From: Psococerastis gibbosa
Lineage: Eukaryota > Arthropoda > Insecta > Psocodea > Psocidae
Length of the DNA: 64,000 nucleotides
Assembly: GCA_963971405.1 (NCBI GenBank)
Contig: OZ020490.1
Coordinates: forward strand, 24,205,464-24,269,463
Direction: 5' to 3'
Below the pieces are notes generated by a model, which was not told the origin of the DNA, did not search any database, and saw only the letters and a list, made by a program, of their open reading frames with translations. The position numbers and the translations under genes are program-made. Shown here one piece after another: positions 30,945 through 41,899 of this stretch. Position 1 is the first letter of the stretch. Each line of letters opens with the position of its first letter.

Positions 30945-31330
30945 TTAAGAGCTAGGTAGAAAATTGGCACCCGAAAATTAAATACTTCTCATTTTTTATT
31001 TCATTAACTCAGCAAGTTATTTAAAATTTGACTCATTTAAGTTGTAGAAGACTACTTCGTGCAGCATATAATCGGGTATTTTTACTTCTCAGTTTTGTAG
31101 TTGTTCCAAAAATTCGATATAACGCTAAATTTTAGTCTCCTCTGGTATTTATGAAAGAACTAAGGCACCAAAAGTTTAATATTTCCCATTATACGATACA
31201 TAAAATATAGTCTTCTGCAACTCACATGAGCCAATTCTTTAATAACTTGCTTTGTTAATTAATTAAAAAATTAAAAGTCAATAAAGACAACAAATTTACC
31301 GGTGCTCATTTTCTACGTATGTCCTCTTAA
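30945..31330. mobile_element. MITE family T, copy 2
   Basis: The outer ends are TTAAGAGCTAGGTAGAAAAT and ATTTTCTACGTATGTCCTCTTAA; the inner arms are GACTCATTTAAGTTGTAGAAG and CTTCTGCAACTCACATGAGCC. TTAA at both outer ends could be a piggyBac-type target duplication, though that is unproven. It lies directly upstream of the coding exon at 31363. Confidence 0.78.
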
Positions 31331-31395
31331 CTGTTCCTAGTCATAAATTAAATTATTTGCAGACACCTGAAGAATCAGCCATTTTTTTCTTCAAA

Positions 31396-33749
31396 ATGTG
31401 TGATGGCCCACCATGCTACGAGGATGTTATGGGCGGGAAAAAGGGCAAAAAGTACGCCAAAAAGCCTGCTGGGAAACAACCATCTTCCAAAGCCAGACTA
31501 AGCCGTCGGAAGTCCCGATATGAAAGCTCAAGCAGGTTAGTCCAATGATTTTAAAACAATAGAGTAGATGACGTGAGCTAATACTTGTCTTAGTTGTCTT
31601 ACACCTTTTAACCTGCTAATGTTAGTAAAAAATCCTAGTCGCTTTTAGTGTAAATTGTCATGTCAATTCTACTAGAACAGTTGAATCCATAGATTTTAAT
31701 AATAATACTAGATAGCGAACTCCCATACCCTCTGTAGGGAGTGTTGTGAAGCCATCCGCCATTGCTATAAGTGCATAGAAAGAACGGAAAGAACGCAAAG
31801 TACCTGTTCTTAAATGGGTACTTCTCGACGAAATAAATTTTATCTTGATTTAATTTCAGTTAATATTGTCTTTTATGTAACTATTGATCAAAATCCACAG
31901 AAAATAAACTGAAAGATTGAACTTTTGAAAGTAATTTTCACAGAAAATGTTAGGAAATCTCATGAAAACTCAAGGTGTAAATGATTGTAAACAAAGTTTT
32001 CTATGCACTTATAGCAATGGCGGCTGGCTTCAAAATATGCAGGGGAGTTCGCTATCTAGTATTATTATTAAAATTTATGGTTGTATCATATCAACGATTT
32101 CTGAATTGTTCAACACGAATGACTCTACTTTTGTTTGTATTGACTTAGAATATACATTAATGCGCATATTCCACCTACGTCAATAGTCAATGCCACATTT
32201 ACTATTGACTATTGACGTAGGTGGAATATGCGCATTAATGTATATTCTAAGTCAATACAAACAAAAGTAGAGTCATTCGAAGCCGCCAACTTAACAACAA
32301 TACTATCACAGTTTAGCCAGACTAATTTTAAATAGCTATGGCGGCTATTCCACCGGCGATTTTACTTCATATTTGATTTTGTGAATTTTGTCATTGATGT
32401 TTGTTTTGTTTTAAGGAGACTATTATGTAGATACTTAACTTATCTCTAATAAATTAAGTTATAATATGGTAGAGACTTATTATAACTTAATTTATAATAG
32501 ATAAGTTAAGTATCTACATAATAGTCTCCTTAAAACAAAACAAACGTCAATGGCAAAATTCACAAAATCAAATATGAAATAAAAAATCGCCGGTGGAATA
32601 ACCGCCTAATGGCGGGAAAATATTTTAAGACTTAGCAGAAACTTTATAGAAGACGCTAGAGTTTTATATCCATTGTATAGGAGATGGGTCTCCCGCCAAA
32701 TTTTGTTTTTTGAATTTTTGGTGCTAACTTCTTTGGCCAGTCACAGCACGCGTTGGGTACTTACAAACAATTACAAATCTAATGACTATTAACAGGACAG
32801 GCAATTTAAGTCCATCTAACCCTTTGTTTAATAATAACAAATCCCGTCGTGGCTGCAGGACTTCAATTGGCCGAAGTTCTTGGCAAAGAAAATGTGGCAT
32901 CGAAAAAATTAAATTACTCGTGAATTCGTGGTACAGTATTTAATTTTGATTAACAAACGAAAACAACGTGTTTTATCTAAACATGTTATAACAGATATAA
33001 CTAGAATTAGTAAAACCCAAATAATCGTCAAAAAATTAACTTTATCTACGAAACCCACTAGCTTTTGTAATAACACTAGTGGGTTTCGTTGACAATGTTA
33101 ATTATTTGGGATTTACTAAGGCGGGGTTTCCACATACGTCAATGGTCAATGAGAAATATGGTTTATTATTCTTATTATTCAACTTATAGTTGTTGTAGCA
33201 AGTTTAGAGAAAACACTTTTTTCGTTTGTTTACTAAAATAAAATACCAAGAAGTTTTTCCATTAATAATGCCCCGTTTTTTTGCCAAGAACTTCGGCCAA
33301 TTGACACGTCTTCAAGCCTTGCAACCATGTTTTATTATTTGTTATTTTTTGGAAGTACTCAAAGCGTGCTCTCATTGTTCAAAGAAGGTGGCAACAGGAA
33401 TTTCCAAAATATTTTTTAAGTAGATGTCCCATCTCTTTAGAAGAAGCCAATACAAACTACCCAACAGGGAAACCCTTTTTAATTTTTGATCTCGGCCGAT
33501 TTCATCTCGACCTGAATTTGAAGGATTTGTTTGTAAATCACTTTATTGTCGTTCAATATAATGCTAATTAATTCATTCATTCAACAGCGTTGTTGTTGTT
33601 GCAGCGAATCAGAATCATCTTCCTGCGACTGTTCAGACTGCGAGCCGCCAACACGCAGGAGGAATTCAACCGGGGCCAAACGCTCGCGCGCCGCGCCAAA
33701 AAAGAAGACTTCGCGCCAAAATTCCTGTTGCTGCGGAGACTGCTGTTAA
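31396..33749 (+). CDS. Small basic Cys/Ser-rich protein, two coding exons
   Basis: Coding exon 1 is 31396-31535 and exon 2 is 33605-33749, giving 94 residues. Exon 1 follows an acceptor (TTATTTGCAG, ending 31362), with ATG at 31396 after a short leader, and ends at a consensus donor CAG/GTTAGT. Exon 2 follows TTGTTGTTGTTGCAG. The split codon (two bases plus one) stays in frame to TAA at 33747. The protein starts MCDGPPCYEDVMGG, then has a Lys-rich stretch (KKGKKYAKKPAGK), an Arg/Ser block, an acidic Ser patch (residues 43-53, ESSSSESESSS, CK2-like), CDCSDCE, a second basic block and a terminal CCCGDCC. It has 23 Lys/Arg, 10 Cys and about 17 Ser; no signal peptide or membrane span. High charge with paired cysteines resembles protamine-like sperm nuclear proteins or a metal-binding tail, but no family was recognised. 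Function is therefore unknown. Confidence 0.6.
31687..32080. mobile_element. MITE with about 80-bp terminal repeats
   Basis: The left end CCATAGATTTTAATAATAAT, then ACTAGATAGCGAACTCCC and CCGCCATTGCTATAAGTGCA, is mirrored at the right by TGCACTTATAGCAATGGCGG, GGGGAGTTCGCTATCTAGT and ATTATTATTAAAATTTATGG. The centre is AT-rich and non-coding. Class not determined. Confidence 0.82.
32116..32279. repeat. Perfect palindrome, 76-bp arms
   Basis: The left arm 32116-32191 and right arm 32204-32279 are exact reverse complements at all 76 positions, separated by a 12-bp loop GCCACATTTACT. It includes TGACTTAGAATATACATTAA and CCACCTACGTCAATAGTCAA. The open frame at 31947-32186 crosses it and is not a gene. 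Confidence 0.95.
32340..32606. repeat. Foldback with about 127-bp arms
   Basis: The arms 32340-32466 and 32478-32606 pair almost fully: GGCGGCTATTCCACCGGCGA with TCGCCGGTGGAATAACCGCC, and AGGAGACTATTATGTAGATA with TATCTACATAATAGTCTCCT. The loop is 11 bp. A few mismatches and one or two small indels are present, unlike the neighbouring perfect palindrome. Confidence 0.92.
32863..33303. repeat. Nested inverted repeats
   Basis: The outer arms are TTCAATTGGCCGAAGTTCTT (32863) and AAGAACTTCGGCCAATTGA (ending 33303). An inner pair, TTAGTAAAACCCAAATAAT with ACGAAACCCACTAG (33007-33060) and CTAGTGGGTTTCG with ATTATTTGGGATTTACTAA (33073-33120), lies between them. After the inner pair comes GGCGGGGTTTCCACATACGT, related to the palindrome at 32116. 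Confidence 0.75.
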
Positions 33750-36700
33750 GGTTTTACCATTTTTTTTCTTATGCATGTTTCTCGTTTATTCGTCAACATT
33801 AAGTTTGTTTGTGTGAATTTCTCAGTTAATACTTTGTTGGAGGCATTTTTTCATTTTATATTTCGAACCGATGCAATCCTTGAGCATCTAAAAGGCATTT
33901 TTGTATTTTTAACCTTGCCCCTTTCTGGTTCATCTTTTTCATGAGACCTCAACAATAACACCACTAATAGGCTCAAGCTATTAGTAAAATATCAACATTT
34001 TATTACTTACAGTAACTACAAAATTGAGTATCCCCATAGAGTGGCCAATTTTTCATTTGTTAATTTTCTAGTCAACACGAAACGCTGTTTCAAAGCACAA
34101 TTCACTGAAGCTTGCTAGTAATTGCCGTCAGTTATTTCTTGGAATTTTCCAGGATTTTCCTCTATAGGCAAGCGTTTTAGGGGGGGGGGGGGGGCTGGTG
34201 ACTGGTTATAAGCGATATAGCCCAGCGGCTGTGAAACCAAGTTATGCGCGCGCCGTCTATTGCAACAAGCCACCCCCAAATTGACTGTAGGAAATGAAGC
34301 GGCGTAATAGTGGGGAAATAAATGAAGTTTCGGTTTTATCAAAATTGACACCCAGTAGCGTTAGTAGCCTTAGTAAGTAGTAGCCTATTAACGTTCCAAT
34401 CTTGGAGTGGCTGGCTTGGAATTGTATGGGCTCGTGGCGATTCTTTTGGCTCCAGGCTAAAAGTCGACATTGTGCGAATTAACGGCGGGTACATTGTTGT
34501 TGAATTTTCCATAAAAATTTACCTGTAAGGCCATGACACCGAAACGCTAAAGCGAGATACACATGGATGATCGAAACGCGGCAGAAGCGCTGACAGACGG
34601 AACAGACGAGTTTGTGAATGGTTGGTACAAAACACAGTTGATTTCTGAGAGTTCTTCAAACAAATTTTTGATGTCGAGGGGAAAACCGTGCACTTGCGTG
34701 TGGTCAACATCTAGTTAGCGTAAGAAATTTTCGGAAGTTGAGTCTGGGGTTTCTCAACTACCCATCTTCTGCAAGGAGCAATTTTCCAGCGCTTCGCTGG
34801 CGTCACGATCGTCCGTGTGGAATGGGTCTAAAAACCGTGTCTTGAATACTATTGACCCAGAGTGTGTCCATCTAAAATAAGTGTACCCAAAAAGGTTTTG
34901 GTATATACAGCTTTATTGCTTCCTTTTGTTATGTTTTGGAGTGCTGATCCTAAACCTGAATTTGCTGACAAATTTATGGAATAACAGAATATCAATAAAA
35001 CAAAATAGAAATAGGAATTATTGTAATTTTTTGGTGGTACATCCACATCTCGTAAAAAAATTTGTTACATTAAAAATATATTTTTGCTACATTTAAGTGG
35101 AGAACTTTCATTCAACCAACTATTTGGTCATGAACAACAGAAAAATGCATCCAAAATTTAGACCTTTCATACATAGGTACTTAAATAAATAAATAAATAA
35201 ATAAATTTCTGTTAGATTGTATGCAATCAATTAATCAACAAGTAATTGACAAGAAAGTATAAAAGAAAATCGTCAAAATATCGTCAAAATCAGGTAGTTC
35301 TGTCATTTTCATTGTGCTAGTGCCTCAGTGACAGTGTAGAAAGCTTAAATGACAGCTTCAGGATTCAGCAGCACTTTCAAAATATAATCTAGCTATATAA
35401 GCCGTATCAAAACTATGCCAAAACTTTACCATTAGGAGTAGGTACTTTCACCTTAAATTGACTGCGGTTTTTATCAGAATCGACGAAAATTAATAGTACC
35501 TAATACCGAAACATATTTAATAACGTGTTTACAAGCCTATTGGAAACAAACAATTTTCTTAAGTTTAATATTTCAGGAAAAAAATAATACTTTGACAGCC
35601 GATAAAAATAAGCTAAACGTATATTAGCCTTAACATCTATTTCATTTCTCAATTTCTTATGGATAAATTCATCTCTAACCCCTTCAATGATAGTTTAATA
35701 TCTGACCCAAAAGCGTTAGGAAAGCCTTAGGCTAGACTATCTGACAGTTATACTAATTGCTTGGCATGTGAGCCACACATCGAGAATATCTAGAAGTATG
35801 CAAATATTGTGTGAAAATAAATCTAGTGCCGATGAGTGATACGTGTAGCAGGGAATTTGTTATCTGTCAGATAACGGAAAAAAATTCAGACGCTACCTCA
35901 AAGTCAGAGTGTTGCTTGAAATTAAATTACATTAAAATTAAAATAGAACACATCCTATCAATAAACCAGTTTATTACGGAAATACGGTACAAATACAGTT
36001 TGATTACATCTAAAAAAAAATTCATTAAATACAATACTGTGAAAATAATACCAGTACAATATAGTAATATTCGTATGTGTCTTATAGTGACTTTTCTTTT
36101 CAGGCAAGTATAAATCTTTCATAATATTTTATCAACATTTTATCGTAACTGTTAATAGTTATTGTAACCCAATACAGTGCATGTATATTTAATATGTTTC
36201 TGGTATAAAAGGTTGATATTAGGAAAAAATTGCTTTCGTGGCGTATTTTCAATTTCCTTGCAAAATGAAGTGATCCTAGACAAAATTTGACTAGAGTAGT
36301 AGTAATCATCGATTAACCAATAATACATCAATGAATATCTATTACCGGCTCAATAGATACCGATACGCATCAGGCACTAACACAAAAGGAAGACTAATAG
36401 CTTAAGCTAGCCTAATTATAAGGTTGCTTTTGCTCTTAGATTGAGACCGAAATATCCGATAAAATGCCTACAATTCTATCTAATTGAAGTATACCAGTAT
36501 ATTTAGCACTAAATACAACTCTGTGCTGCGGTTTCTTTCCAACAAAAACTAACTAACAAATAGCATATCTAGATGTTAATTTTATTGCACCAGATTGTGG
36601 ATAGGATCACTACATTGAACAAGAGAAGACATGCTGAAGATTGTACAATATTGAGAATCATCTTACTTTTTTAGCGCAACAGTGACATCAACTGCTTTTT

Positions 36701-39700
36701 GGTCCTTAAGAAGACCCGTAACTAGATAGGTTCGCGTAAATACAGAGCCCCGCAATTCAATCAACGCATGTTGCCCCATGTGGCGGAATTTAAATTTGGC
36801 CGAGAAATAATTGAAGTCAGTGTCGCACTAGAGAAGTCAGAAAAATAATAAAACTAGGTAACTGCCCCATTGGCCTACCTACATTATGATTTTCTTATAG
36901 TATTTTCCATCCATAATGGGGGTTCAAAAACTGGGCATTTATTAATTTAAATTTATTTTTCTTCCAATTAAACAAAGGTACATCAAAAAAACGGGGAATA
37001 ATGCCTTAGAAATTAATAAATTTACTTTTTTCTTTGGGGAGATTTATCTTATTCATATCAATATTGTCAATTATTATTGGTAAAATCAATGTCACTTAGC
37101 AATTTTTCTTTAGATTCACAAGGGTAGAGTATATTTTGTATTTCATGGCAAAACTTATAGGTAGGTGCAAATAAACCAAAGTATTTTGAAACGAAAACGG
37201 GTTCAAGTCTGCAATTAAATAATAAAGAAATTTTATTTTAATTTATTTTTTATTTATTTTAAATTTTGAAATTAGCACTGATATGCAAATGCAAAAGGGC
37301 ATACATTTCTGTATGGTTAGTAACAGAAGGGATTACGAAACATGGGTGAGGGTTCACACTTTTCAAACTTACATTGTCCCTTGATATAATCAAACAAATA
37401 TTTACGTCAATACGTATCTCTTATTACACCATCGTTGGCAAAGCCAAGGAAAGTGGAATCCGAAGAACCCAGCTAGGAATTGGAAATAAACATTTTCATA
37501 ACTTTACTACCCTTTAGGAGTTTATAAACAAACAAACTTATGTCAATGCGTTCCATTAGATCACCAATCATGATCGAGGCAACTTACAAATAATAAAAAA
37601 TTCACCAATCCTGATTGGCAATCGGGTTCATGGCATTTAATTTTAAGTTTGATCACTTATAAATTGATTTACTTCGACAAATTCAAACTTCTTTATCAGC
37701 CTAATTTTGAAAATAAAAGAACTATATATACCTTCGTTAAGCATTTAAATTGTTTAAAATAATGTTATGCCTTGCATAAAATGAATTTTCAACATATGTA
37801 CGGTACCTTAATTACTCTTCACTTAAATTTTGTAAATTACTGTAACTACCGTATGGTAGGTATATTTTTTAATAATAAGGGGTGTAAAAAAGGCCAATCG
37901 GTGGTGGGTACGTTAACCTAGTCATAGAAATAAGTAGTTTTAAGTAGTAATTTAAGTAGATTTAAGTAATTCTGAGAGTTGGTCCGAAATATCCTTTTGT
38001 TTAGTCTACTTTGGCAATTTCGTTACCATAGCAACAAACAAATTAACAACAAAAGGTAACACCAAATTAAACTAATCGCAAGATATTTCGAACGGATTCT
38101 AAATTGTTTCTAATGTCAAACTGTGGACTTTTAAGTTGCCCCTAAAAAAATCCGTATCAAACTTAACTGTTCCAACAGCTAGACATTCCTTCCGCCTGAA
38201 AAAGGCTAATTTATACATTTCCGTAGACTTAAGGCACTTTGAAAACCAAATGCAAACAATACAAACGGTTCTTAGAAGACTATGAAGAAACATGTCTGCA
38301 ATTCTTTGCATTTGATTGGAAAGCTTTTTAAAGGAAATGCTTTAACACTGTACTCAAGTCTGCGGAAGTTTATAAATCGGCCATAACCCAGCAGCTAAAT
38401 CACAGAAGAGCAAGGAAAATATTTCTTAAATAAAATTATTAAAAATTAATAAACATCTTGTAAGACTGATGAAGCGTGATTTATGCCCATTTTTGCATGT
38501 TGCTATTTAAGAGCGAAAAAAACATAAGTTGAAATATTGTCGCTTAAATATAATTTTTTTGGCATTACAAAAACCATAGACTTACGTCTAGTCTCAATCG
38601 TGTCTGATGCCACAGGCAAAATAGCAAACTTATGTGTTTGTCGCTCTAAAAATCGTTATGCATAAATAGACTTTCAGCTGCTTCTGTTGGGGCTATTTAC
38701 ATATAAAGTATATACTTATCTAGACATTGGGTGTTCATCTTCAAGAAATTTTAACGAATGTTAAAGTTGTTTTTGATTTTCATTCAAACATGAGTTTTAG
38801 CAACGCTACATAACACCTCCATTGTATTGTTGTACTGACCTCAAAAGACTTTCTGGTTCATAACGCAATTACTATTGTAAAATAAGGCAGATCTATTTTG
38901 TCTGACAATGACTAATTTAAGCGCTGCAGAACTAAGAAAACCAATCATTTAATATCTCGTTAATAACTAAATTTAGTTCGTAAAAAGGGAAAAGTCAGTT
39001 TGCTTGCAAGTGAGAATTATCCACCAGTATGTTCTTGAACTAACCCATACTTCTAGATACAATATTTGTAATGAATACCATTTGCTTGGACAGCGACATT
39101 TATAAAACCCATAATACGCGATTACAAAAACAGTTAGTATTTTCATACAGATTCCAACCTATTATAAATATGCTTGAATTGCAAATATTTCTAAAAACTT
39201 ATGACGATAAATAATTAACAAAACCGTAAAAATTGTCGAGTTCATGCAAAAGGTCTCAGCCGCCCCAACAGTGGGATCATCGAAATGTAAATATTTGATG
39301 TAAAACAATAAATTGAAACCATCATGAGTAAAATATTTTTCAGATTTAAGTCGCTAAGTTTTGTTTACCAAACTTTGGAGTCCGTCCGAATAACCTTTTA
39401 ACAGCTAAAAAGTAACAGTTTAAACAGCCAGTTACGAAATGGTTACCATCACAAGTTGACTTCTTCTTCTTCTTCTTCCCCTTTAATCCGCAACATGGGG
39501 GGGGGGGTCACCCCTAACCCATTTCCTGGTCAAAAGTTGACAAATTTACTAAACATCTCGTATAGGAGCAGCAAAAATAATTTTAAGTCGAGTCCGGGGT
39601 TTTTGATGGCGTAGGTGTTTAAAAAAAACAGTTAATCAGAAAAATGTGTGTTTCCAAGGTATTTGGATGATATCTCTCTAGCCACTTATGAAATAAATTT

Positions 39701-39790
39701 ACAGGTTCTTATGAGAAACGAAAAACCATAATTTGAACAAATAAAGGTAGCTAACTGCACTTTAATACAGTATTAGGGCTTAAAATTTAT
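33750..39790. other. Long AT-rich, repeat-poor stretch
   Basis: None of the SINE, R1, R5, LINE or G-run hAT families recognised elsewhere was seen across 6 kb, apart from a G-run at about 34178, one at about 39497, an AAAT microsatellite at about 35180 and a CTT run at about 39462. It may hold the 3' UTR or downstream region of the small gene; the first AATAAA is at 34317. Frames such as 35811-36113 are AT-driven and have no features of a gene. Confidence 0.4.
34500..34730. other. CpG-richer patch, possible transposon end
   Basis: It contains CATGACACCGAAACGCTAAA, GATGATCGAAACGCGGC and GGGGAAAACCGTGCACTTGC. The repeated AAACGC words look like transposon terminal sequence, but no partner end was located. 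Confidence 0.2.
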
Positions 39791-39849
39791 GATACACAAA
39801 CCAGGCACACCAATCTGCTAAGTAGTTATATAGTCCACATTGGCATATT

Positions 39850-41890
39850 TGATGCAGACGTTTTTGTGCAGAATGATGAAAAATGGTGCCAAGTTTAAAT
39901 TTGCATAAATAAAACATTCATCCAAATTCCACCGCATATTTGGCAAACAAAACTTAGTGTATTTATTTTGGTTAATGCTAACAAGAATGATTCACATAAG
40001 ATCGTCAATATTACTCAGGCAAACTGATCTATTTTGATTGTAATCATAAAACGGACAGGGAAAATTCTTCTGATGATGATACAGCCGTTTTTGTCTAATA
40101 CGTGTCAGAAAGCGAGCCATGGTCCAAATTCACATGACATAAAACATGACTTTTTTTTACAGCTGGCAGGCAAGTTTAGATATCAAATTTACGCGCATAA
40201 AATTCCTCTTCACATTTGTCAAACAAAACTTAGTGTATTTATTCTGGTTAATGCGAACAAGAATGATTCATATAAGGGCGTCAAAATTACAAAACAGATT
40301 TTTTTTAAACTCAGGCAAACTGATCTTTTCTGAGAAAGAAAGCTTTCGAAAATTCTTCTGATGATACAGCCGTTTTTGCCTAGTTCATGACAGAAAGCGA
40401 GCCATGGTCCAAATTCTCAAGACATAAAACATGATGTTTTTTACAGCTGGTAGGGCAAGTCTAAATTTCAAAATTACCCGCATCCAAATTCCACCTCACA
40501 TTTGCCAAACAAAACTTAGTGTACGGTATTTATTCTGATTAACGCTGACAATAATGTTATTAGGTTATCAATATTAAAAAATAGATTCTATAGAAACCGA
40601 GTGTTAGAAAATTCTTCTGATGAATGATACAGCCGTTTTGCCTAGCATTATGACCATGACAAAAAGTGAGCCATGGTCCAAATTCATATAAATATAGAAT
40701 AAAACATTTTTTAGTGGCAAGTTCAATTTTCAGTCAGTGCGCGTGTACCTATGTCTGAATCCCTGTCCAATCGCATATTTGGAAAACAAAATTTTTTGAT
40801 TAATTTTTATATCATGGTTAAGTTAGTTTAGTTAAGAATAATTAGAAACAATATTTCACATTGGATTTTTCAAAATACTTTACACTCCAATACAACGGAA
40901 ATGATGCTCCAAAAAATTTTCCTAATCATAATACAGCCGTTTTTGCCCCATTTCTATCAGAAAATGGGAGCCACGGTTCAAATTGACATTAAATAAAGAG
41001 TAGAACATTTTTGACTGGGCAAGTTTACTTTTCATTAATTCTATATTAATCTATTATATCCCCATTCAATCACATATTTGGCAAACAAAATTTACTGATT
41101 TAATTTCGTAGTTGGTGATAAAACGGGTGTTTCTTCAATATGTCAAAATAGACTCTTTCAAAATCCAATACCGATTATATTTTACTATAGCAAGTGATAG
41201 GAGGTCGGAAAATTTTTCTAATGATGGTACAGCCGTTTTATTATGATTAAACTTAGGGTAGCCCATTTGCCGCTGTACAACTGACATCAAAGCCAGATCT
41301 GAGCAATTTATCTCAAACATCTCAAATAAAAATAATAATTTAGTTTAATGCCGAATCGGTCTCATTAAAAATTAAAATTCTACTAATGAACATTCTGGTA
41401 ATATCGTAAAAGTAGGAAAACAAAACTTAGTGATTTACTGTTAAAGAAACTAAAGCAGTAAATCTACCCTAATTTTTTTCAATTCGATGTTTCCAAAACT
41501 CAGGCAAAACTATTGTTGTATATGTGTGTTCAGTGTTCGTAAATGCATACGCTACATCCGTTTTATTATGATTAAACTTAGGGTAGCCCATTTGCCGCTG
41601 TACAACTGACATCAAAGCCAGATCTGAGCAATTTCTCTCAAACATCTCAAATAAAAATAATAATTTAGTTTAATGCCGAATTGGTCTCATTAAAAATTAA
41701 AATGCTACTAATGAACATTCTGGTAATATCGTAAAAGTAGGAAAACAAATCTTAGTGATTTACTGTTAAAGAAACTAAAGCAGTAAATCTACCCTAATTT
41801 TTTTCAATTCGATGGTTCCAAAACTCAGGCAAAACTATTGTTGTTTGTGTGTTCAGTGTTCGTAAATGCATATGCTACAGCCGTTTTCAA
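39850..41890 (+). repeat. Divergent tandem array, about 300-bp units
   Basis: The anchor word ACAGCCGTTTT (with variants) occurs at about 39854, 40081, 40366, 40629, 40933, 41229, 41554 and 41878, spaced 227-325 bp. A second anchor, AACAAAACTTAGTG or a variant, occurs once per unit in the same phase. The last two units (325 bp) are nearly identical; the others are strongly diverged. No coding frame is shared between units. Confidence 0.88.
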
Positions 41891-41899
41891 ACAGTTTCA

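Larger units (their letters stand above)
31536..33604 (+). other. Intron filled with inverted repeats
   Basis: This is the 2069-bp intron between the two coding exons. From 31687 to about 33303 it contains a MITE with long terminal repeats, a perfect 76-bp hairpin, a 127-bp-arm foldback and a nested pair of further inverted repeats. Little single-copy sequence remains. Confidence 0.6.

Noticed and set aside
31947-32186. 79-residue frame inside the small gene's intron
   Set aside because: It crosses a MITE end and the arm of a perfect palindrome, so it is not a gene.
33226-33423. 65-residue frame with PRFFAKNFGQ
   Set aside because: It overlaps an inverted-repeat arm within the intron and lacks splice signals.
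40034-40361. Frames of 71-99 residues
   Set aside because: They lie within the 300-bp tandem array and are not kept in the other units.
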